The notes under the pieces: generated by a model | What the model saw: only the letters and a program-made list of their open reading frames with translations | Database searches by the model: none | Told to the model about the DNA's origin: nothing | Assembly (NCBI GenBank): GCA_041743835.1 | Contig: JBGTLW010000258.1 | Coordinates: 1-18,700 of the forward strand | Direction of reading: 5' to 3' | Length of the DNA stretch: 18,700 nucleotides | Source: JBGTLW01 sp041743835 | GTDB taxonomy: Bacteria > Planctomycetota > Phycisphaerae > Phycisphaerales > Phycisphaeraceae | Part shown: positions 6,120-12,583 of the stretch, one piece after another | Position numbering within the stretch: position 1 is the first letter of the stretch | How the letters are laid out: each line of letters starts with the position of its first letter | Position numbers and translations under genes: made by a program

Positions 6120-7148
6120 TCACACGGCCCGGGGGTGGGCCTGGTCGTAGGCGGTGCGCAGACGCATGCTGGACAGGTGCGTGTAGATCTGCGTGGTGGA
6201 CAGCGACTGGTGGCCCAGCAGCTCCTGCACGGAGCGGAGGTCGGCCCCGTTATCCAGCAGGTGGGTGGCGAAGCTGTGGCGGAGCGTGTGCGGGCTGATG
6301 GCGGGGTCGAGGCCAGCGCCCTTGAGGTACTTGTCGAGCTTGCGCCGGACGGAGCGTGAGCTGAGTCGGCCACCGTTCTTGTTGATGAACAGCGCGACGG
6401 ACGGGCTGAGCATGGACTCGTGGCGGAGCTTGACGAAGCGGGGGTCTGGTTCGAGGAGCGTGATGTAGTGACGGATCGCGGCCATGGCGTGCGAGCCCAG
6501 CGGCACGATGCGCTCTTTCTTGCCCTTGCCGCGGACGTGCATGGTTTGCGCGGCATGGTCCAGGTCGTTGCGGTTGAGGTCCACCAGTTCGCTGACGCGG
6601 ACGCCGGTGGAATAGAGCGTTTCGAGGATCGCGCGGTCGCGTGCGCCGAGGGTCTCGCGGTTGTCCGGCGCACCGAGGAGCTTTTCGATCTGCTCGACGC
6701 CGATGGCCTTGGGCAGCCGCTTGGTCTGCTTCGGGGTGCGGATCAGGAGCATGGGGTTGCTGGTGATGAAGGCCCGACGCAACATCCACTTGTAGAACGA
6801 GCGGAGCGTGGCGATCTTGCGGGCGGTGGTGGCGGGCGAGTACCCGAAGGTGTCGAGGTGTGCGAGGAAGCCACGCACGACCACGGCATCGGCGCTCAGC
6901 AGCTTGGCATCCATCGCGGTGCGCGGCGCTTCGGCGGTGGTGTCGCTGCCGTTGGTGTGGGCGGCGGGGGCTTGCGTGGGGCTGGTGTCCTCTGCGGCTG
7001 CCGCGGGGGCGTTGCCTTGCAGGTGCTCGACGAACTGGCGGAGGTCTGCACCGTAGCACCGCGCGGTGTAGGGGCTGAAGTGCCGCTCGAAGGTGAGGTA
7101 GTTCACAAAGCCGTCAACGAACGTGGAGGGGATGGTAGCGTCAGCCAT
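6120..7148 (-). CDS. xerC: Xer-type tyrosine recombinase (XerC/XerD)
   Basis: A 342-residue site-specific recombinase. The N-terminal SAM-like core-binding domain (FVNYLTFERHFSPYTARCYG, then SPATTARKIATLRSFYKW) is interrupted at about residues 46-82 by an Ala/Thr/Pro-rich linker absent from standard ~300-aa Xer proteins. All catalytic residues are present: R184 (STGVRVSEL), K208 (RGKGKKERIVPLG), H287 and R290 (HTLRHSFATH), H313 (LLGHQSLSTT) and the nucleophile Y322 (IYTH). The size and chromosomal setting suit the chromosome-dimer resolving XerC/XerD pair rather than a phage integrase; I cannot tell C from D. The start is supported by AAGGAAG about 7 nt upstream. It follows the 100-aa gene and two lipoprotein genes on the same strand and may be co-transcribed. 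No dif-like site was recognised. Confidence 0.92.
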   Translation of the reverse strand: MADATIPSTFVDGFVNYLTFERHFSPYTARCYGADLRQFVEHLQGNAPAAAAEDTSPTQAPAAHTNGSDTTAEAPRTAMDAKLLSADAVVVRGFLAHLDTFGYSPATTARKIATLRSFYKWMLRRAFITSNPMLLIRTPKQTKRLPKAIGVEQIEKLLGAPDNRETLGARDRAILETLYSTGVRVSELVDLNRNDLDHAAQTMHVRGKGKKERIVPLGSHAMAAIRHYITLLEPDPRFVKLRHESMLSPSVALFINKNGGRLSSRSVRRKLDKYLKGAGLDPAISPHTLRHSFATHLLDNGADLRSVQELLGHQSLSTTQIYTHLSSMRLRTAYDQAHPRAV

Positions 7149-7216
7149 GGTAGGTCTTCCTTGAGGTCACAGTCGTCGCGGTTTGCGGCGGTGTTGAGCG
7201 TGTGTGTGTCTGCGGG

Positions 7217-7519
7217 TCAGGAGGCTTTGTTCATCTGGTTAAGGGTCTGTCCAAACTTGCGTCCCATCTGGTGGGAGAGGATCGCGGCATCGAACCAGGT
7301 CAACTCGTGCTTCGGGTCACCGGCGAGCGCGGCGAGTTGGTCGAGCAACTGCTTTTCTGCGCCGGGCGTACACTTGAAAACGTATCGGTGGCCATGCTTG
7401 ACCAGGACCAGCTCGCCGTCGGCATTGGGCGCGGCGACCGCGCTTGCCTTTGCGTCGGGGGTGGACCCGTCGCGCGGGGTGGGGTCGGGGTTCGGGTTGC
7501 GGTCGGCTTGGCCGGGCAT
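7217..7519 (-). CDS. Hypothetical small protein (100 aa)
   Basis: I do not recognise a named family. The first ~33 residues are a Pro/Asp/Ala-rich, probably disordered lead. From about residue 34 a compact domain follows: ELVLVKHGHRYVFKCTPG looks like two beta-strands, then EKQLLDQLAALAGD is a helix, LTWFDAAILSHQMG a second helix, and the end is KFGQTLNQMN. No signal peptide or membrane segment is present, so it is likely cytoplasmic. It is real by coding texture and by a GGAG ribosome-binding site 8 nt before the ATG. It lies 48 nt after the LpoB-like lipoprotein gene and 68 nt before xerC on the same strand, suggesting one transcript. Function unknown. Confidence 0.75.
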   Translation of the reverse strand: MPGQADRNPNPDPTPRDGSTPDAKASAVAAPNADGELVLVKHGHRYVFKCTPGAEKQLLDQLAALAGDPKHELTWFDAAILSHQMGRKFGQTLNQMNKAS

Positions 7520-7567
7520 CCGTCGTTCTCCGTGCCCTGAGTGGACACGGCGAAAGGCGGTGTCGGT

Positions 7568-8356
7568 TCAGGGCGTGGCTTGGGTGAGCCTCGGGGTCTG
7601 GGACTGCGTGTCGTCTGGCGTCCGCGTGAGGCGGGCGGATTCGGCGGCGAGCAGTCGTGAGCAGACCCTCTGGCTCACAAATTCGGTATACAGGTCCATG
7701 CTGATGAGGTAGAGGCGGGCGTGGTGCTTGACCTTGCCGTCGTCCTTCCCGCGGTGCTTGCCGTAGCGCTCAAGCTCTGCCCGGGTGTCGGGGTCGGCGG
7801 CGTCGTAGTACGCGGCAACGGTGCTGACCGGCTGGTCACCCGACTGGTACGGCCGCTGGGGCAAGGCACGGTCTTCGGTCGCGGCCCAGGTCAGCTCGCG
7901 GCTGTCGAAGGTGCGCGTCGGGCTGATGGGATCGACATACAACTCAATCGCAATGCCGATCTTCGGCGGGTCGTAGGGGTCCCACGCGGTGAGCGACCCG
8001 ACGACCAGCCCATCCACACCCAGCGCATCGCGCAGAGCCAACGCCTGGTCCTTGGAGGTGATCGCCCCGAGGTTCAGCGCCTGCATCGCCCCGAGCACGC
8101 GGTTCACCGGCAGCACATCGATCCCGTGGATCATCGTGAGCTGGTGCGTGAGTTTGTCGGCCACCGCGTAGCCATCGGCGTAGCGGCTGCCGGACTCGTT
8201 GCGGAGCGGCGCGACAGCCCAGACCTGCCGCTGGTTGTACGGGGCGTGGGTGATCTTGTGGCGCTGCGACGCGCCGCGGTAGTCGCTGCAGCCGGGAAGT
8301 AGCACCGCAACGACCACGAGCACAGTCGCAGCCAACATGGCCTGTTTACTTGTCAT
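7568..8356 (-). CDS. Lipoprotein with LpoB/CsgG-like domain
   Basis: A 262-residue lipoprotein. Residues 1-23 are a signal peptide with lipobox LPGC (C23 acylated). The body starts with VWAVAPLRNESGSRYADGYA, matching the 'avlpfxNxsg' opening of LpoB/CsgG/TolB-N-like alpha-beta domains. DVLPVNRVLGAM and ALGVDGLVVGSLTAWDPYD follow the same fold (helix, strand giving a 'ga..vGsl' turn). These domains occur in outer-membrane lipoproteins that activate penicillin-binding proteins or help secretion; the precise role here is inference. ATG 8356 is chosen over an in-frame upstream start at 8425 because it places the signal peptide at the N-terminus and has GCAGGA before it. The C-terminus is polar and low-complexity. 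It lies 100 nt after the TolB-like gene and probably works with it in the cell envelope. Confidence 0.8.
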   Translation of the reverse strand: MTSKQAMLAATVLVVVAVLLPGCSDYRGASQRHKITHAPYNQRQVWAVAPLRNESGSRYADGYAVADKLTHQLTMIHGIDVLPVNRVLGAMQALNLGAITSKDQALALRDALGVDGLVVGSLTAWDPYDPPKIGIAIELYVDPISPTRTFDSRELTWAATEDRALPQRPYQSGDQPVSTVAAYYDAADPDTRAELERYGKHRGKDDGKVKHHARLYLISMDLYTEFVSQRVCSRLLAAESARLTRTPDDTQSQTPRLTQATP

Positions 8357-8456
8357 GGCATCCTGCCGTGGTTGTAGCGCTCGGCCTCCGCCGAACACGC
8401 TGGTTGCTTCATCTGGCCGCGGCACGCGGGCCGGGGCATGTCATCGAGTCATCGGG

Positions 8457-9869
8457 TCAGGGGGTCGGGACCTCTGCGGTCTTGGTCGCCGCATCCTCGC
8501 GGCCACGGTTGACCACCTGGATCGCCTGATCCGGCCGGACCGTCCACACGTTCTCCGCGCCGTCCCCGGCACGATTCGACACGAAGTAGATCGACCCATC
8601 CGCGGCCCACGTCGGCTGGAGGTTGGCGAACGAGCCCTCGGTCAGCTTCGCCCGGCCGCTGCCATCAGCCCGAACCATCCAGATATCCGCCTGACGCGGC
8701 TTTATCTGCTCATCGGACCCCGGATCGAGTACGGTGCAGAAAACAATGTGCTCGCCGTCCGGCGACCACGACGGGGTGATCACCGCCGCGTTGGCGCTGG
8801 CCGCGACCTCGGTCATGCGTGTCGGCTCGCCATTCACCAGGTCCAGGGTCCACACGCTGAACCAGCGGGTGCCCTTCTGCCGGGCACGCTGGAACACGAT
8901 CGTGTCACCGACCGGCGACCAGACGGGGAACATGCCGTGGCCGATGTGCTGCTTGATGGCTGGGTTGTTGACGTTGATGAGGACCAGCTCCCACTGCCCG
9001 CTGGGCCCGCCGTAGGAGCAGTAGATCAGCCGCGAGCCGTCGGGCGAGAAGCTGGGGTGGAGGTTCTGGAAACGGTCGTTGGTGACCTGCACCGCCTGCC
9101 CGCCGTCGATATCCATGAGGTAGATGTCCCACGAGCCGGTGCGGTCGGACGCGAAGGCGATCTTCGTGCCGTCGGGGCTGATGGCTGGCATCACGTCGTT
9201 GGCGGGATCGGTGGTGAGCTGGGTCACGGCCGTGCCATCGACCTTCTTGATGTAGATGTCGGCGGTGTCGCGGTGGCGTGTGGAGGCGTACACCAGCTTC
9301 CGCTCGGTGGGATGGACCGCGACATCGAAGTCCGCCCCGTCGGTGGTGAAGGTGACCCGGCGGACGTTGCCGGTGGAATCCATCGGGCTGCTCGGTGCGT
9401 CCGGGTCCAAAGGCAACTGCCCATACAACCCCAACGCGCTGATCGGCGACCGCTGGTCGTTGGCGGTGTAAACCTGCTGCACGGCCGAGTCAGTCATCCG
9501 CGCCGCCCGCGCGGGGTCCTCAAACGCAATCTCATCATCACCCCCGGAAGTAGCCCTGGAAGTAGCCCCAGTGGCCTGGGGAAATGTTCGCGGAGAGGTG
9601 GCGGTAGATGCCCCGGAGGCGGCGGCAGGTGTGGACGCTGTGGCATTTCCGGAGGCGGGGGTTGTTCCGGATGCTGTTCCGGGGGCGGGGGGGGTTCCGG
9701 GGGGGGTGGGTTGGTCCCATTCGGTGGGGATTTGTGCGTAGGTTCCTGCGGAGGGTTGGCTGGGTCTTGTGCCCAGCGCTCCGTTGTAGAACTGGCTGCA
9801 GCCAGCAAGCAGTACGACGGTGGCCGCAGCCGTCAGGTTCAGGACACAAGCTCGGATGACATCAGACAT
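8457..9869 (-). CDS. TolB-like beta-propeller lipoprotein (PD40 repeats)
   Basis: A 470-residue lipoprotein with lipobox LAGC (C24). Residues ~33-115 are a Pro/Thr/Ala/Ser-rich linker encoded by G/C-run-rich DNA. From ~165 to the C-terminus there is a WD40-like (PD40) propeller. Blade motifs are MPAISPDGTKIAFASDR (from 227), HPSFSPDGSRLIYCS (from 271), FPVWSPVGDTIVFQ, TPSWSPDGEHIVFCT and QPTWAADGSIYFVSNR. TolB propellers contact Pal and TolA in the Tol system that ties the outer membrane to peptidoglycan; here the propeller is lipid-anchored rather than soluble periplasmic, so it may be a TolB-like scaffold rather than true TolB. The start has AGAGG upstream. It heads a same-strand run with the LpoB-like lipoprotein, the 100-aa protein and xerC; no tolQRA or pal genes are in view. 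Confidence 0.85.
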   Translation of the reverse strand: MSDVIRACVLNLTAAATVVLLAGCSQFYNGALGTRPSQPSAGTYAQIPTEWDQPTPPGTPPAPGTASGTTPASGNATASTPAAASGASTATSPRTFPQATGATSRATSGGDDEIAFEDPARAARMTDSAVQQVYTANDQRSPISALGLYGQLPLDPDAPSSPMDSTGNVRRVTFTTDGADFDVAVHPTERKLVYASTRHRDTADIYIKKVDGTAVTQLTTDPANDVMPAISPDGTKIAFASDRTGSWDIYLMDIDGGQAVQVTNDRFQNLHPSFSPDGSRLIYCSYGGPSGQWELVLINVNNPAIKQHIGHGMFPVWSPVGDTIVFQRARQKGTRWFSVWTLDLVNGEPTRMTEVAASANAAVITPSWSPDGEHIVFCTVLDPGSDEQIKPRQADIWMVRADGSGRAKLTEGSFANLQPTWAADGSIYFVSNRAGDGAENVWTVRPDQAIQVVNRGREDAATKTAEVPTP

Positions 9870-10219
9870 GGCTGGCCTCTGGGATGCGGGGGATCAGAAC
9901 GAACACTGCTGCCTCATGCCTATCGGGGCACCGCCAGCCGCCCGCTTGAACCTCCCGCCCCCGCCCCTTTATCGGACGGCCAGCCACCCCCCCTTGAACC
10001 GCTTACCGCCCAACCCTGCCACATACGCTCTTGCACACGCTGCAAACCCACCACACAACACTGAACCGTGCTGCAAATCGCCTATACTTTCACCAGCACA
10101 TCCCCCGGCCCAGCCACCCGACCTGCCTGCCTGTGAAGGGCAGCCCGTTCAAAAAGCGCCGCGAGCCGCGGCCGATGGGGATGAATCCTTAGTCCGACGG
10201 AAAGTAGAAAGACCCCCGC
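9870..10219. other. 350-bp divergent intergenic region
   Basis: The spacer lies between the TolB-like gene (minus) and the glycosyltransferase gene (plus). It holds a candidate plus-strand promoter at 10061-10088 and an exact 8-bp direct repeat GCTGCAAA at 10039-10046 and 10070-10077, 31 nt apart (about three helical turns). The minus-strand side contains two GGTTCAAG copies near G-runs but no convincing promoter. I see no small gene or RNA here. Confidence 0.5.
10061..10088 (+). promoter_or_regulatory. Candidate sigma-70 promoter for the glycosyltransferase gene
   Basis: CTGAAC (10061-10066), a 16-nt spacer and TATACT (10083-10088; one mismatch to TATAAT). A start near 10095 would leave a ~125-nt leader before the ATG at 10220. 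The -35 match is weak. Confidence 0.3.
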
Positions 10220-11803
10220 ATGCTGTTTTCGTCCGCGATCCTGCTCGATTGGGTTGGCCCCACGCTCACCACGGTTTACCTGGTTCTCCTGGCATTGATC
10301 GGGGTCTATGGCCTGCACCGGTACTGGCTGGTGTTCTTGTTCACCCGCCACCGCCACAAACCCAGCGACCCCGCGCAACAGTTCGCCCAACTCCCACGGA
10401 TCACGGTGCAGTTGCCCATGTACAACGAGGGCGCGGTGGCTCAGCGGATCATTGATGCCGCCGCCACGCTGGACTATCCCCGCGACCTCCTGCAAATCCA
10501 GGTGGTGGACGACTCGACCGACGCGTCGGTGGACATCTGTCGGCAGCGGGTCGCGCATTGGCGGGCGCAGGGGCTGGACATCGCGTACCTCCACCGCACG
10601 GACCGCGGCGGGTTCAAGGCCGGGGCCCTAGCCGCCGCCACCCCGCACGCGACGGGCCAGTTCATCGCCATCTTCGACGCCGACTTCATCCCCCCCGCCG
10701 ACTTCCTCCACCGCACCATCCACCACTTCGCCGACCCCGCCATCGGCATGGTGCAGACACGCTGGGAGCACCTCAACCGCGAAGACTCGCTGCTCACCCG
10801 CGGGCAGGCGATCTTCCTCGATGGCCACTTCGTCATCGAGCACACCGCCCGCAACCGCAGCGGCGCGTGGATCAACTTCAACGGCACGGCCGGGCTCTGG
10901 CGCCGTCAAACCATCGACGAGGCCGGGGGCTGGCACCACGACACGCTCACCGAAGATGTCGATCTGTCGTACCGTGCCCAACTGGTCGGGTGGAAGTTCC
11001 TCTTCCTCCCCAGCGTCACCTGCCCCGCCGAGCTCCCGCCGGAGGTCAACGCCTTCAAGAGCCAGCAGCACCGCTGGACCAAGGGCTCGCTGCAGTGCGC
11101 CTTCAAGCTGCTGCCCCGGCTCATGGCCGCGCCAGTCCCACGCAAAGTCAAGATCGAGGCCTTCTTCCACCTCACCAGCCCGATGGTGTACCTCTACATC
11201 ACGCTCTTTGCCCTGCTGTTCTACCCCGCCATCTTCATCAACATCCAGCCGGTCGGCCGCGGAACCTGGCTTGGACTGATCATCGGGCTCACCATGTTCG
11301 GCATGGGGACCATCTCCGCGACCCTCTTCTACATCACCTCACAACGCGCACAGGGGCGCTCCGGCCTCGTCGCGCTCGCGCAGGTCCCGCTGCTCATGGC
11401 CATCGGTGTCGGCATCGCGCTCAACAACGCCGTCGCCTGCATCGAAGCCCTACTCGGCCACCAATCCGACTTCATCCGCACGCCAAAGTATGGCGACAAC
11501 ACCAAACCCCAAACCCAAACCCAAAAAACAAGAATCCAAAGCATCATCCCCATCCCCTCGCTGAGGAGGTCCGTCTGCTTCCTCGAAATCGCCATGGCGC
11601 TCTACATGGCCGAGTGCATCCGGCTCACCCTCAAGTACGAGCACACCATCATCGGCCTGCCCTTCCTCGTCCTCTTTGGCAGCGGATACCTCTACGTCGG
11701 CGGGTCATCGCTCTGGCTCCACTACCGGGCCTGGCGCGAAGCAAGACGCCAGACCACGCCAGCCCCAAACCCAACCCCGGCCGTCCAACCCGCCACCGCG
11801 TGA
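10220..11803 (+). CDS. Membrane glycosyltransferase family 2 (CslA-like beta-glycan synthase)
   Basis: A 527-residue processive-type GT2. One N-terminal membrane helix (~15-42) precedes a cytosolic catalytic domain with the expected motifs: LPMYNE (65-70), VVDDST with D97/D98, DAD (153-155), TED (244-246, catalytic base) and QxxRW (282-286, QQHRW). These define polymerising beta-glycosyltransferases such as cellulose, hyaluronan and mannan synthases. Three or four C-terminal membrane helices follow (~315-345, 350-372, 385-412, ~455-500), and RTPKYG at 420-425 is typical of bacterial relatives of plant CslA/CslC. A beta-glucan or glucomannan product is plausible but not provable. No PilZ domain, BcsB or cellulase gene is linked. 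The ribosome-binding site is weak (GAAAG). A run of CCCAAA repeats (about 11499-11529) codes for a Thr/Gln-rich cytosolic loop after RTPKYG. Confidence 0.88.
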   Translation: MLFSSAILLDWVGPTLTTVYLVLLALIGVYGLHRYWLVFLFTRHRHKPSDPAQQFAQLPRITVQLPMYNEGAVAQRIIDAAATLDYPRDLLQIQVVDDSTDASVDICRQRVAHWRAQGLDIAYLHRTDRGGFKAGALAAATPHATGQFIAIFDADFIPPADFLHRTIHHFADPAIGMVQTRWEHLNREDSLLTRGQAIFLDGHFVIEHTARNRSGAWINFNGTAGLWRRQTIDEAGGWHHDTLTEDVDLSYRAQLVGWKFLFLPSVTCPAELPPEVNAFKSQQHRWTKGSLQCAFKLLPRLMAAPVPRKVKIEAFFHLTSPMVYLYITLFALLFYPAIFINIQPVGRGTWLGLIIGLTMFGMGTISATLFYITSQRAQGRSGLVALAQVPLLMAIGVGIALNNAVACIEALLGHQSDFIRTPKYGDNTKPQTQTQKTRIQSIIPIPSLRRSVCFLEIAMALYMAECIRLTLKYEHTIIGLPFLVLFGSGYLYVGGSSLWLHYRAWREARRQTTPAPNPTPAVQPATA

Positions 11804-11848
11804 CCGCATGCGCGCTCACAAGCGGTTGCGCTCAAATCCCCACAACTA

Positions 11849-12418
11849 TCAAGGCTTTTCCAAGGCCTGTGTAACACGCCGCAACACACCGGCAAACGCC
11901 TCATCACCCATCACCGCAGCCGCCCCCGCCTCATCAACCCGGTCCTCCGCGGGCAGAGGCACCCAACTCCGACACCCCGCAAAGGCGGCACGATTCGGGA
12001 TGACCTTGGGACTCGATAGTTTGAACACACGCAAAGCCAGCAGATACAGCGGCCGCTCGGGCTTGTAGTCAAAACGCATGTCGATCTGCGGGGCTGTCCA
12101 CGGGTGGAGGTCGTCAAGCTGATCGAACGCCCCGCGCGAAGGAACCCGCCAGATGCCCGCCACCTCGCCATAGCCCTGCAAAGCGATCTCCGGGGGCGCA
12201 CCAACAATCGGCGTATCGCGGATGAGAAACCCCGGCTTGATCCACTCAAGATTCTCGTGCTCCCAAGCTGGGAAAAACGCGAACCGGTCGTGCTCCAGCT
12301 TGAACCGCCCCGGCCCGCCCTCCTCCGCGATCCCGCCCTTGCGCAGCAACAAGCAGCAACGCCCCTGCACCAGCAGGTCGCACACAATCGCCCACTCTTT
12401 CAACGCCAGATCAATCAT
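11849..12418 (-). CDS. DUF1802 family protein
   Basis: A 189-residue protein that I recognise as DUF1802 from its opening MIDLALKEWAIVCDLLVQGR, LLLRKGGIAE, then RFKLEHDRFAFFPAWEHE and the later HPWTAPQIDMRFDYKP and PLYLLALRVFKL blocks. The family occurs in cyanobacteria, planctomycetes and others; its function is not established. No signal peptide or membrane helix is evident, so it is probably cytoplasmic. ATG 12418 is chosen because it begins the conserved region; the in-frame extension to 12454 adds 12 unconserved residues. No clear ribosome-binding site is seen. It lies downstream of argS on the same strand, but the 166-nt gap is filled by a very large inverted repeat that may separate their expression. 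It converges with the glycosyltransferase gene, 45 nt away. Confidence 0.8.
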   Translation of the reverse strand: MIDLALKEWAIVCDLLVQGRCCLLLRKGGIAEEGGPGRFKLEHDRFAFFPAWEHENLEWIKPGFLIRDTPIVGAPPEIALQGYGEVAGIWRVPSRGAFDQLDDLHPWTAPQIDMRFDYKPERPLYLLALRVFKLSSPKVIPNRAAFAGCRSWVPLPAEDRVDEAGAAAVMGDEAFAGVLRRVTQALEKP

Positions 12419-12459
12419 CACACACAGCCCACACAATCGGAATCGGGTTAACACATATC

Positions 12460-12573
12460 TGAGATGGGTGTGCCATGGTCAACGAGCGCAGCGAGGCAGG
12501 CCATGCGTGACACCCATCTCACGTCGTGCATGGCCTGCCTCGTTACGCTTGACCATGGCACCCGGCCCATCTC
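12460..12573. repeat. Long inverted repeat with a second, competing fold
   Basis: Arms 12461-12506 and 12528-12573 (46 nt each) are complementary apart from a few short mismatches and compensating gaps; both carry GTGCCATGGTCAA and CGAGGCAGGCCATGC (on opposite strands). The 21-nt spacer contains ACACCCATCTCA (12510-12521), a perfect 12-bp complement of TGAGATGGGTGT at the outer left end (12460-12471). The left arm can therefore pair either with the whole right arm or with the spacer. The element lies between the argS stop (12584) and the DUF1802 start (12418). Confidence 0.85.
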
Positions 12574-12583
12574 GTACACGTCC

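Noticed and set aside
6120..7148. Integrase of a mobile island ending at tRNA-His
   Set aside because: The recombinase is of Xer type, lies over 1.3 kb from the tRNA, and no direct repeat of the tRNA 3' end or cargo genes was seen.
6420..7712. 430-codon plus-strand open frame opposite xerC and the 100-aa gene
   Set aside because: The minus strand has intact Xer catalytic motifs; the antisense product is compositionally biased and has no ribosome-binding site.
8337..10064. Long plus-strand open frame (575 codons) opposite the two lipoprotein genes
   Set aside because: It is antisense to two genes with signal peptides and domain motifs; its own product is Arg/Gly-rich with no recognisable motif and reflects high-GC codon bias.
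10080..10219. c-di-GMP or other riboswitch in the glycosyltransferase leader
   Set aside because: I could not find the conserved core of any riboswitch class; only short GC stems are present.
10558..11874. 438-codon frame overlapping the glycosyltransferase gene on the same strand
   Set aside because: It is a +1 shadow full of His/Arg/Pro, while the other frame carries all GT2 motifs.
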